Shown here: piece after piece, positions 27,755 through 36,001 of the stretch
Layout: every line of letters starts with the position of its first letter
Position numbering within the stretch: the stretch's first letter is position 1
Origin: Terrimonas pollutisoli
GTDB lineage: Bacteria > Bacteroidota > Bacteroidia > Chitinophagales > Chitinophagaceae
Assembly: GCF_029360765.1 (NCBI RefSeq)
Contig: NZ_JARKNA010000011.1
Span: forward strand, 62,001-126,000
Reading direction: 5' to 3'
DNA length: 64,000 nt
The notes under the pieces: model-generated
What the model saw: the letters and a program-made list of their open reading frames with translations, nothing else
The model's database searches: none
What the model was told of the DNA's origin: nothing
Translations under genes and position numbers: made by a program

Positions 27755-28702
27755 ATGAAAACGCTTGCTCCCATCGTTCTTTTCTGCTACAAAAGACTTG
27801 ATACCCTTAAGCAAACCGTGGAATCGTTGCAACAAAATTACCTTGCTTCCGAAAGTGAACTTTATATTTTTTCTGATGGCGCTAAAAAGCAGGAGGACCA
27901 GGCGGCTATCCTTGCCGTGAGAGATTACCTAAAAACCATCACTGGCTTTAAAAACGTATTCATATTTGAAGCTCGCGGCAATAAAGGACTGGCAAATTCC
28001 ATTATCAACGGAGTAACAGCGGTGATCAATAAATATGAAAAAGTGATTGTGCTGGAAGACGACCTGGTTACCAGCCACAATTTCCTGGTGTACATGAATG
28101 AGGGGCTTGACTATTACCAAAACAATCCAAAGATATTTTCGATTACCGGCTTTAGTATCCCGATAAAGGGACTGGATGAAAACAGTGTGTACTTTACGCA
28201 ACGGGCCAATTCCTGCGGTTGGGGTACCTGGATTGACCGGTGGAAAGAAATTGATTGGGAAGTAAAAGATTATTCAGCGCTAATGCGAAGCCGCTCTACC
28301 CGCAGGGCATTTAACAGGATGGGCTCTGATATGACGGGACTACTCACCAAACAAGTAAAAGGCAAAATCAGTTCCTGGGCCATCCGCTGGTGTTATCATC
28401 AATTCAAATACGACCTTTACTCTGTACATCCTGTGGTTTCAAAAATAAAAAACATTGGCTATGACTCAGCCGATTCCACGCATACTAAAGAAAAATTCAA
28501 CCGCTTTGAAACAAAGCTGGACAAAACCGATTGCACGGCTATCAATTTTGATGTTCCTGTCCGGCTGGAAAAAAAAGTGATCCGGCAATTCGTAAGACCT
28601 TATTCGATGCCGTACAGGGCTATCTACAAAATTCTCAACATTATTCTTGGCAGTGGCGCATTCGAGGAAATGCTTCTATTCCTGGAAAAATATAGCATAT
28701 AG
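27755..28702 (+). CDS. GT2-like glycosyltransferase
   Basis: The ATG at 27755 gives 315 residues (MKTLAPIVLFCYKRLD); a TTG five codons upstream is less likely. The order is typical of family 2-like enzymes: PIVLFCYKR at the start, FSDGAKK for the nucleotide-sugar site, KGLANSIINGV, the acidic metal motif VLEDDL near 107, and SCGWGTWIDRW near 155. The final 100 residues contain a helical tail. It likely adds a sugar to a surface glycan from an activated donor at the inner membrane face; acceptor unknown. A strong terminator follows at once. Confidence 0.85.
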   Translation: MKTLAPIVLFCYKRLDTLKQTVESLQQNYLASESELYIFSDGAKKQEDQAAILAVRDYLKTITGFKNVFIFEARGNKGLANSIINGVTAVINKYEKVIVLEDDLVTSHNFLVYMNEGLDYYQNNPKIFSITGFSIPIKGLDENSVYFTQRANSCGWGTWIDRWKEIDWEVKDYSALMRSRSTRRAFNRMGSDMTGLLTKQVKGKISSWAIRWCYHQFKYDLYSVHPVVSKIKNIGYDSADSTHTKEKFNRFETKLDKTDCTAINFDVPVRLEKKVIRQFVRPYSMPYRAIYKILNIILGSGAFEEMLLFLEKYSI

Positions 28703-28723
28703 TGAATGGAAAATGTATTGGTA

Positions 28724-28759
28724 TAAAAAAAGCGAACCTCAGTACAGGTTCGCTTTTTT
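28724..28759. terminator. bidirectional terminator between the glycosyltransferase and tRNA-Arg
   Basis: AGCGAACCT (28731-28739) pairs perfectly with AGGTTCGCT (28746-28754), with A residues before and T residues after, so it can work for both converging transcripts. Confidence 0.88.
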
Positions 28760-28760
28760 G

Positions 28761-28834
28761 TGATCCGGATTGGATTCAAACCAATGACCTATTGCTTAGA
28801 AGGCAATTGCTCTATTCAGCTGAGCTACCGGACC
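28761..28834 (-). tRNA. tRNA-Arg (anticodon TCT)
   Basis: On the minus strand a complete cloverleaf can be drawn. The acceptor arms are GGTCCGG and CCGGATC with one G-U pair, the D arm GCTC/GAGC, and the anticodon stem ATTGC/GCAAT around a loop containing TCT. The T arm includes GGTTTGAATCC. The 3' CCA is not encoded. It reads AGA codons. Confidence 0.95.
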
Positions 28835-28972
28835 ATTTTTTAAAGCAGGGCGCAAATATACCACTTCGCCGCTTATCAGAAAAAAGAACAATGACTTTTT
28901 ATTTACCTATCTGAACATTACTTCGGGTACACTACATATTTTTTTTAGCTTGCAGCCAAACCAATCTTAAAG

Positions 28973-29644
28973 ATGGATGTTAAGATAGAGCCTTCCTGGA
29001 AAGAAATACTACAGGAAGAGTTTGATAAGCCTTATTTTCAACAGATTCCGTTACACTTAAAAACAGAAAAATTACAAGGCAAAACAATCTACCCACCCGG
29101 CAGCCAAATATTTAATGCCTTCAACACTACTCCCTTTGATAAAGTAAAAGTGGTGATTATTGGGCAAGACCCCTATCATGGACCGGGACAAGCCCACGGA
29201 CTTTGCTTTTCTGTCCAAAATGGAGTGCCCCCCCCGCCATCACTTATCAATATATTTAAAGAACTACAGGAGGATATTGGAATGAAGATTCCTAATCATG
29301 GCAACCTTACCAAATGGGCCGAACATGGTGTTTTTTTATTAAATGCATCCTTAACGGTTAGAGCGTCCGAACCGATGAGTCATTCCAAAATTGGTTGGGC
29401 TCAATTTACCGATGCCGTTATTAAAATAATTTCCGCCCGGAAAGAGCATGTTGTTTTTTTTCTTTGGGGAAAATTTGCACAGGATAAACGGGTGTTAATT
29501 GACGAAAACAAACATTTGATTTTACGTGCAGCACACCCGTCCCCCCTTTCGGCTTTCAATGGCTTTTTTGGTTGTAAACATTTTTCAAAAGCCAACGAAT
29601 ACTTAATGAGTAAAGGCATTGATCCCGTCGACTGGAGTTTATAA
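28973..29644 (+). CDS. ung: uracil-DNA glycosylase, family 1
   Basis: The 223-residue enzyme has the water-activating motif GQDPYHGPGQAHG at 64-76 (catalytic D66), the uracil-binding region NASLTVRASEPMSH, and the DNA-intercalation loop HPSPLSAFNGFFG near 187 with its conserved His. Length and motif order match UDG family 1, which removes uracil from DNA for base-excision repair. It starts at an ATG at 28973. The acetyltransferase gene begins 31 bases after its stop, so the two may share a transcript. Confidence 0.96.
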   Translation: MDVKIEPSWKEILQEEFDKPYFQQIPLHLKTEKLQGKTIYPPGSQIFNAFNTTPFDKVKVVIIGQDPYHGPGQAHGLCFSVQNGVPPPPSLINIFKELQEDIGMKIPNHGNLTKWAEHGVFLLNASLTVRASEPMSHSKIGWAQFTDAVIKIISARKEHVVFFLWGKFAQDKRVLIDENKHLILRAAHPSPLSAFNGFFGCKHFSKANEYLMSKGIDPVDWSL

Positions 29645-29675
29645 TTGGTTTACTTTGCGCACTAAAAAATTCAAC

Positions 29676-30260
29676 ATGATACCACCGGATCTCGTATTAG
29701 AAACAAATAGGGTCATTCTGCGACCCATTGCCAGCGAAGATTATGAAAGCTTTCTTGCGCTAGCCAAACAGGACCCGGATATGTGGCAATATTTTTCATT
29801 AAACCTGGGTGATGAAAAACAGTTGACCAAGTGGATGGACCTGGCCTTTGCAGATAAAAAAGCAGAAACCAGGCGCGCCTTCACTATTATTGACAAGGCC
29901 ACCAACCAAATAGCCGGCAGTAGCAGCATGGGCAATATTTCTTATCATGATCTTCGGCTGGAGATCGGCTGGAGTTGGTTGGGAAAAGATTTTCGCAGCA
30001 CCGGCATCAATAAACATGCGAAGTTTTCGATGATGCGGCATGCATTTGAAACATTGCATTTTGAAAGAGTAGAATTCAAAACCGATGTTCTCAACGAAAG
30101 AGCCAGGCAAGGCCTGAGAAATGTTGGGGGCATTGAAGAAGGTGTACTGCGTAGTCATATGACCATGTGGAACAACCGCCGCCGCTCATCGATCTATTAT
30201 AGTGTGCTTAAAGATGAATGGCCAGCCTTAAAACAAGCTATTTTTAAAGAAATGGAATAA
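29676..30260 (+). CDS. GNAT-family N-acetyltransferase
   Basis: The ATG at 29676 (MIPPDLVLETNRVILRPI) gives 194 residues and starts where RimJ/RimL-type GNAT proteins start; earlier in-frame codons lie inside ung. The GNAT fold is seen in RLEIGWSWLGKDFRSTG with the acetyl-CoA loop, then HAFETLHFERVEFKTDVLNERA and RQGLRNVGGIEEGVLR. It probably transfers an acetyl group from acetyl-CoA to an N-terminal amino group or small amine, but the acceptor is not inferable. Confidence 0.88.
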   Translation: MIPPDLVLETNRVILRPIASEDYESFLALAKQDPDMWQYFSLNLGDEKQLTKWMDLAFADKKAETRRAFTIIDKATNQIAGSSSMGNISYHDLRLEIGWSWLGKDFRSTGINKHAKFSMMRHAFETLHFERVEFKTDVLNERARQGLRNVGGIEEGVLRSHMTMWNNRRRSSIYYSVLKDEWPALKQAIFKEME

Positions 30261-30261
30261 A

Positions 30262-30374
30262 ATAGTTTATTGGGTTATCAGTTTATTGGGGGCTGATTAA
30301 TCGATCAACAAAAAAAAGCAAAATAGTTTATTGGATTTTCCCGATTAACCAATTAACCAATCAACCAATTAGCC
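30262..30374. repeat. 8-bp-period repeat between the GNAT gene and plsC
   Basis: AGTTTATTGG occurs three times at 30265-30335, and the stretch just before plsC repeats ATTAACCA/ATCAACCA/ATTAGCCA at eight-base intervals. No gene or terminator is visible. Confidence 0.55.
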
Positions 30375-30380
30375 ATAAAA

Positions 30381-31118
30381 ATGAAACTACTCAAAGAAAT
30401 ATTTGGGCGCATCTGGGCTGTCTGGGGCATCATTAGTTTTATTGCCACCTTTCTTATCGTGTTTATTCCTTCGATGATTATGTACCTGGTACCCGAACCC
30501 AAAGGCACGGACATTTTTATCCGGCTGGCGAGAATATGGATGCGGGTATGGCTGACATTAGTGGGCTGCCCTGTCACAGTCAGCGGTAAAAAGAACTTTG
30601 CAAAGGGCAAGACTTATATTGTTACATTTAATCACAACTCGTTATTGGATGTGCCGCTCTCATGTCCTTTTGTACCCGGAGCCAATAAAACAATCGCTAA
30701 AAAATCATTCACCAAAATACCGCTCTTTGGTTGGTACTATCGAAAAGGATCTGTCCTGGTTGACCGAAAAAGTGAAACGAGTCGTCGTCAGAGTTTTGAA
30801 GAGATGAAAAACGTTTTGAAAAAAGGAATGCACATGTGCATCTACCCTGAAGGTACCCGCAACAGGACGACAGAGCCATTGAAAAAATTTTACGATGGAG
30901 CGTTTAAACTGGCAGTGGAAACAAAGACTCCTGTTATTCCCACATTAATTTTTAATACCAAAAAAGCTTTGCCGGTCAACAAATCTTTTTATTTTCTTCC
31001 GCAAAAATTAGAAATGCATTTTTTGGAACCGGTAGACTCCAATAATATTTCTACAGGGCAATTAAAAGAAAAGGTGTTTGAAATAATGAAGGATTATTTT
31101 GTTAAACACAATGCTTAA
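30381..31118 (+). CDS. plsC: 1-acyl-sn-glycerol-3-phosphate acyltransferase
   Basis: The 245-residue membrane-associated enzyme has an N-terminal hydrophobic helix (12-38) and the acyltransferase motifs in order: NHNSLLD with the H85-x4-D90 pair, FGWYYRKGSVLVDR (116-129), and YPEGTR with EGTR at 157-160. PlsC adds a second acyl chain to lysophosphatidic acid in phospholipid synthesis. Its last four bases overlap the convergent lptD-like gene, with no room for a terminator between them. Confidence 0.92.
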   Translation: MKLLKEIFGRIWAVWGIISFIATFLIVFIPSMIMYLVPEPKGTDIFIRLARIWMRVWLTLVGCPVTVSGKKNFAKGKTYIVTFNHNSLLDVPLSCPFVPGANKTIAKKSFTKIPLFGWYYRKGSVLVDRKSETSRRQSFEEMKNVLKKGMHMCIYPEGTRNRTTEPLKKFYDGAFKLAVETKTPVIPTLIFNTKKALPVNKSFYFLPQKLEMHFLEPVDSNNISTGQLKEKVFEIMKDYFVKHNA

Positions 31119-33844
31119 TAACCAGCAAAGAAAGAACGGGTACGATTGATTCGAAGGTCCTGCAAAATTCCCGATTTGGGACTAATGGTGAAATTGAAAA
31201 AGCGATAGCTACCAATGGGTGTAACATTTATTGACATCTGCCAGCAATGCATTTCCCTATTGATAGACATACTGAATTGTTGCAATTTTTTGGTATCAAA
31301 ATCATAATACCCATTGACACTAAAGTTCCATTTGGGTGTGAGGCTAAAGCTTCCATTAAAGTTGGCACTAGACCTCACCTGGCTTGTAAAACCACTGTAG
31401 TCCGGTTTGATTTGCTGCGTGAAATATAAAGAGTAAGAAAGGCTAATCTGCCAGGGAATATTAAAATCAACAAATTCCGCAGGGTTTTGCTGCATATACT
31501 CCAACAATCTTTGCCTGTCACCGGCAAGCACAGGGTCATTTAGATCCTGCTCCATCTGTTCTTTTTTGGCCTGGTCCTTTTGATCATCTCTTGGTTTACT
31601 TTGGAAGGTGGTTGACATAGAGATGCTTCCGGATGAAAGACGGCCGAGACTGAAGCCTCCATCTTCCCATACATATTCATCAATATTCTGACCAAGGGAA
31701 TCTGATTCATAAGGATTCAAGATGCCGCCGGCATTGATATTAATTTTGTCAAAAAGATTCGTTCTGAAATACAAATTAAACGGCGATAATTTAAACTTTG
31801 GCGCCAGGAAATTATAAGCCGTTGAAAAACCAAAGCCATCGATCAGCCTTATCTTCTTAGTAGGTTCTTCACCCGTTGTATCCTTTTTATTGCGCACCTT
31901 CATCTCCAGGTTATTATCCAGTTGAAAGGACAAGCCTCCATTTTTCCCATTACCATAACCACTATACATGCCGCCCTGGAGTTGCGGCGCTATTATCTTA
32001 TAGCCATCTTCCCTGATCTGTAAATTAGTATAATATTTTTTTGACAAATCAGGTTTATAGTTGGCACTTAAAGTAGGCCGGATCACATGGCGGATGGCAG
32101 ACTTTTTAAATTGATAGGTGCCAAATAATGCAGTGTTAAAACTTAAACTAAAGGCAGCCTGCTGGTCAATAAACAAACCTTTTTCGATCGTGCTATCCAC
32201 TTTTTTTGCTGCGGTATCCCATTCCTGTAGCAATCGTTGTTGTACCCATACCTGCGAATAACTTACACCCGGTGATACCACAATAGCTCCGCCTAATATC
32301 GGTGGCAATGATAAAGTGATGGGTATATTATGTTGTGCGCCCCATTGCAACGTATCGATCAGGTCGCTGACTTTAAAAGCAGTGTCATAGAAGGAAACCT
32401 GGTTTCTGAAATTGCCGTTGTAAGCAATCCCCAGCTGTTCATACCATTTTTTTGATCCTGAAAATTCTTTGCTTTGGAAAGGGTAAAGTGTGCTCACCGT
32501 AAAGCCAACATCCGGTAAACTTACATTTACCAGGCGGGTTTGGTTATTTTGATTATGATTAGCCGTTACCGTGAGATTATACGGTTTATCCACCCATGTT
32601 TTTGAATAGCTGATGGATGACCCTAATTGGTTTTGGATATTCAGGTTTGGATCATTCGGAACATTTTCATTATAGGTGGTAGAACTGGCATTCACACTGG
32701 CGGAGAATGTTGTTCCCGGCCTGGCACGGGCATCTGCAGCATGGCTCCAGGTCAGTGTATAACTGTTGTTGGAATAGAAATCCGGATCGCCTTTAAAATT
32801 TCGCTTTGTCTTTTGCAAACCAAAATTCAATGACCCCTGGTAGCGATAGCGTTTGCGATAAGTAGGATTGATATTTGCCGACCAACCACCGTACGAATAA
32901 ATATTGCCATAAAATTTTGTATCCCAATATTGATTAAACACCTGGTAATAACCCAGCCCTTCCAACCCAAGACCAAATTGTTCGTTGGTGGCAAACTGTG
33001 GTGGCAATAAACCAGACTTGCGTCCCTGGCTTAAAGGATAAAAGCCGAACGGGATATAAACCGGGATTGGCACACCTTCAAATTCAGGATGAGCAGGACC
33101 AGAAACAGCTACTTTTTTATTGATCACTTTTAGCTGATTAGCTCTGAAGCCAAAATGCGGGTCATCCAAATTACACGTAGTAAAAAATCCTCTTTTAACA
33201 AAGGTTACATTAGCATCCACCTTTTTTACCAGTTCGCCATGTACAAACATTTCACCGGATTGGGTGATGGTGTTTTTCGTGAGACCCTTTTGCGTTTTAA
33301 AATTGTACACAATGGTATCACTGGTAAATTCATTTTCCGCCTGTTTAAAAACGGCATCCTCCGATACCGCACCCGTACTATCTTTACTGTTATAGGCCGT
33401 CAGTAATTGAGATTCCTGGTCAAGTGCGACCTTGGGCGCCGTCAGGGTGATGTCCTGGTACTCAGTTTTAGTCTTTCCATACAGGAATATCTTTTTTGAT
33501 TTTATCATGACTACCACCGAGTCTTCCGCATAATATTGTAACGGTGCACTCAATGTATCCTTGGATAATTTTAAAGAAAAAGTATCTATCTTTTGCACTT
33601 GTATTGAATCATTGACGGGGATCGTATCGTTGATTGGAATGGTGTCGGAAGCGATGATGGTGACAGAGTCTTTAGGTGCAACAATGCGGGGTTTTATGGT
33701 GTCCCCTTTTTTTGTTAAAAGACTGTCAAAGTCTTTGGGAGGAATACGTTGGGCCTGTGATTGCGGCGTTACTACGAACAGAATTACAGCTATTAACACT
33801 GTTTTAAAAAAAATATTTAAACTAAATTTGCGCAGTCTGTTCAT
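31115..33844 (-). CDS. lptD: LptD-like LPS-assembly outer-membrane protein
   Basis: The 909-residue protein has a signal peptide (cleaved near SQAQ), an N-terminal OstA/LptA-like jelly-roll part (about 75-230, with FLYGKTKTEYQDITLTAPKV and HGELVKKVDAN), and a large C-terminal barrel rich in aromatic and Asn residues (about 260-909). IPVYIPFGFYPLSQGRKSGLL near 262 is typical of the Bacteroidota LptD group. Family members insert lipopolysaccharide into the outer leaflet with LptE. MCE, OstA-like and amidase genes lie on the other side, divergent from it, supporting an envelope-assembly context. Confidence 0.87.
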   Translation of the reverse strand: MNRLRKFSLNIFFKTVLIAVILFVVTPQSQAQRIPPKDFDSLLTKKGDTIKPRIVAPKDSVTIIASDTIPINDTIPVNDSIQVQKIDTFSLKLSKDTLSAPLQYYAEDSVVVMIKSKKIFLYGKTKTEYQDITLTAPKVALDQESQLLTAYNSKDSTGAVSEDAVFKQAENEFTSDTIVYNFKTQKGLTKNTITQSGEMFVHGELVKKVDANVTFVKRGFFTTCNLDDPHFGFRANQLKVINKKVAVSGPAHPEFEGVPIPVYIPFGFYPLSQGRKSGLLPPQFATNEQFGLGLEGLGYYQVFNQYWDTKFYGNIYSYGGWSANINPTYRKRYRYQGSLNFGLQKTKRNFKGDPDFYSNNSYTLTWSHAADARARPGTTFSASVNASSTTYNENVPNDPNLNIQNQLGSSISYSKTWVDKPYNLTVTANHNQNNQTRLVNVSLPDVGFTVSTLYPFQSKEFSGSKKWYEQLGIAYNGNFRNQVSFYDTAFKVSDLIDTLQWGAQHNIPITLSLPPILGGAIVVSPGVSYSQVWVQQRLLQEWDTAAKKVDSTIEKGLFIDQQAAFSLSFNTALFGTYQFKKSAIRHVIRPTLSANYKPDLSKKYYTNLQIREDGYKIIAPQLQGGMYSGYGNGKNGGLSFQLDNNLEMKVRNKKDTTGEEPTKKIRLIDGFGFSTAYNFLAPKFKLSPFNLYFRTNLFDKININAGGILNPYESDSLGQNIDEYVWEDGGFSLGRLSSGSISMSTTFQSKPRDDQKDQAKKEQMEQDLNDPVLAGDRQRLLEYMQQNPAEFVDFNIPWQISLSYSLYFTQQIKPDYSGFTSQVRSSANFNGSFSLTPKWNFSVNGYYDFDTKKLQQFSMSINREMHCWQMSINVTPIGSYRFFNFTISPKSGILQDLRINRTRSFFAGY

Positions 33845-33916
33845 AGTGTGGGAACAAAAGTAAATGTTTCAATGCTAAACAATTTGTGAAGATTAGAAAA
33901 TAACTCATTAATAAAC

Positions 33917-34882
33917 ATGAAAAGAATGATAAAAAGAGGTCTCCTGTTTCTATTTCCTATCAGTCTTTCTATCTTACTTTTTTCTTTTTCTGGTAAACAC
34001 CAACAGCCATCACCAAAGGCTGCTCTAATAAAAACACTCATCATTGACCCCGGTCATGGGGGAATAGATCCCGGAGCAAGAGGCAGTTTTTCTAACGAGG
34101 CTGATGTAAGTCTTGCAGTCTCGCTGAAATTTGGAAAAGCATTGCAGGAAGAGTTTCCTGATTTGAAAATTGTTTATACCCGCACTACAGATGTTATGGC
34201 GGGCAATAAAAGAACCAAAGACGAAGGCTTGAGATATCGTGCTAACCTGGCCAATGAATCCGGCGGAGATCTTTTTATTGCTATCCATTGTAATTCGGCA
34301 CCTGATATCCGTCATAGAGAATTTGCCGGTTATAAATCGGTAACTTCTTACGTGGGTAGGGGAAAAAAGAAAAGAAGGGTAACGAAGAAGGTTCCCCAAT
34401 ATCGTTATTGGACATCTCCGAATCCTGCACATGGTACCGAAACCTATATCTGGGCGGTAAGTAAAAATGATGCGAAAGTAAGTGCCGTTAATAAGATCGG
34501 TGAAGAATATGGTGAGCAGGACTCTACCTTAACTATAGCATTGCCCGATCCTTCTGACCCCGCAGAAAAAGCAAGAATGCTTATTTATGCTCAAAATTAT
34601 TTTAGAAAAAGCCTGAACCTGGCAGACCTCGTAGAAAAAGAATTTATCGCTTCAGGCAGATTTAGCCGTGGAGTGAAACAAAGAAATCATGCTGGTATCT
34701 GGGTATTGCAGGCGACCGGCATGCCAAGTATATTGGTAGAGTTGGGCTTTATTTCTCACCCCGAAGATGAACGATATATTAACAGTGAAAAGGGACAGGA
34801 TGAGATGGTGGAGGACCTTGTGAATGCTTTTAAAGCCTATAAACAAAAGATAGAATCAAGAAGCATCAGCACTTCAAATTAG
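33917..34882 (+). CDS. N-acetylmuramoyl-L-alanine amidase (Amidase_3)
   Basis: The 321-residue exported enzyme has a signal-anchor-like N-terminus (7-25) and the Amidase_3 core. DPGHGGIDPGARG gives zinc ligand H47, E61 in SFSNEADVSLAVSL the second, and AIHCNSAP the third His; VELGFISHPEDE carries the catalytic Glu. An insert with the basic VGRGKKKRRVTKK lies in the middle. The enzyme cleaves the bond between muramic acid and the stem peptide. It is divergent from lptD (72 bases apart) and followed by a terminator. Confidence 0.93.
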   Translation: MKRMIKRGLLFLFPISLSILLFSFSGKHQQPSPKAALIKTLIIDPGHGGIDPGARGSFSNEADVSLAVSLKFGKALQEEFPDLKIVYTRTTDVMAGNKRTKDEGLRYRANLANESGGDLFIAIHCNSAPDIRHREFAGYKSVTSYVGRGKKKRRVTKKVPQYRYWTSPNPAHGTETYIWAVSKNDAKVSAVNKIGEEYGEQDSTLTIALPDPSDPAEKARMLIYAQNYFRKSLNLADLVEKEFIASGRFSRGVKQRNHAGIWVLQATGMPSILVELGFISHPEDERYINSEKGQDEMVEDLVNAFKAYKQKIESRSISTSN

Positions 34883-34899
34883 TAATAAGAAATTGGTTG

Positions 34900-34934
34900 A
34901 AAATGGGTGAACGGACTTCACCCATTTTTTTTAT
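34900..34934 (+). terminator. rho-independent terminator after the amidase gene
   Basis: AATGGGTGAA (34902-34911) pairs perfectly with TTCACCCATT (34917-34926), followed by a run of T residues. Confidence 0.9.
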
Positions 34935-35004
34935 GTTAGAAAATGTAACTAAAGCGTTTAAAAATAATTAGTTAATTTGGCGGCTGGGAAACGAAACCGG
35001 CATT

Positions 35005-35994
35005 ATGAAGATTAAAAACGAAACCAAAGTAGGCGTATTGACCGTTGTGGCCCTCGCCTTGCTCATCATAGGCTTCAATTTTTTAAAGGGCAAAGACATT
35101 TTCAACAATACTACCAAGATCTATGCAGTTTTTTCGAAACTCGGATCACTGGCCAAATCAAACGAGGTAAAGATCAATGGCCTCACTGTGGGCACAGTGT
35201 ATGCGATGGAAGAAACGGATAAAAATGTTAGCGGTATCAAGGTAACCATCAGCCTTACCCGTGATGTCAATATCCCCAGCAATTCCGTGGCGTATATCAC
35301 TGCGCCTTTAGGCGGTTTAGGTTCCTCCTCCATAATTATTGAAAAAGGTGATGCTGCCACCTATTTAAAAGACGGTGATGTGATGCAGACAAGAATAGAT
35401 GAAGGTCTTTTTGGTGGCTTGTCCGCAGAAGTATCTCCCACCCTCTCAAAAATCAGGAACTCATTGGATTCGCTAAACCGTGTATTTGGAAACATCAATT
35501 CCTTATTTGATGCAGGTGCTAAACGAAACCTGCAGCATACCATTGCGAATCTTGATATGGCCACCAGTTCGTTAAACAGAATCCTCGACCCTCAGAACAG
35601 TGCCCTGGCTTCCACTCTTAATAATGTAAATGCTATCACAGGCAACCTGAAGAATAACAATGATAGTATTACCGCCATTGTTGCCAATACAAAACAATTC
35701 ACTGATAAATTATCAAAGCTTGACCTGCAACAAACAATGGATACATTGCAAGCGGCAATGACGCAGCTGAAAGCAACTATTACCAAGATATCCAGCAAAG
35801 ATGGTTCACTGGGGGCTTTAATTAATGACAGGCAACTGTACAATAAACTGACTGATGCGATCCTGAGTGCAGAAATTTTGATCGACGATCTTCGTGCGCA
35901 TCCCAAACGCTACGTTAATTTATCCATCTTTGGCAAAAAAGATAAAGGTGGGGCTTTAACTTCGCCCCTGAAAAAAGATACGGTTCCCCGGTGA
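35005..35994 (+). CDS. MCE-family (MlaD-like) lipid-transport protein
   Basis: The 329-residue protein has one N-terminal membrane helix (about 10-25), then an MCE domain at about 35-130 with YAVFSKLGSLAKSNEVKING and ITAPLGGLGSSSIIIE. A long helical, coiled-coil-like region (140-300) follows, rich in Asn, Leu and Ser. This is the MlaD arrangement of a periplasmic lipid-shuttling substrate-binding part. The partner ABC permease and ATPase are not in the window. The OstA-like gene begins seven bases after its stop, indicating an operon. Confidence 0.9.
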   Translation: MKIKNETKVGVLTVVALALLIIGFNFLKGKDIFNNTTKIYAVFSKLGSLAKSNEVKINGLTVGTVYAMEETDKNVSGIKVTISLTRDVNIPSNSVAYITAPLGGLGSSSIIIEKGDAATYLKDGDVMQTRIDEGLFGGLSAEVSPTLSKIRNSLDSLNRVFGNINSLFDAGAKRNLQHTIANLDMATSSLNRILDPQNSALASTLNNVNAITGNLKNNNDSITAIVANTKQFTDKLSKLDLQQTMDTLQAAMTQLKATITKISSKDGSLGALINDRQLYNKLTDAILSAEILIDDLRAHPKRYVNLSIFGKKDKGGALTSPLKKDTVPR

Positions 35995-36001
35995 GTCGCT
36001 A

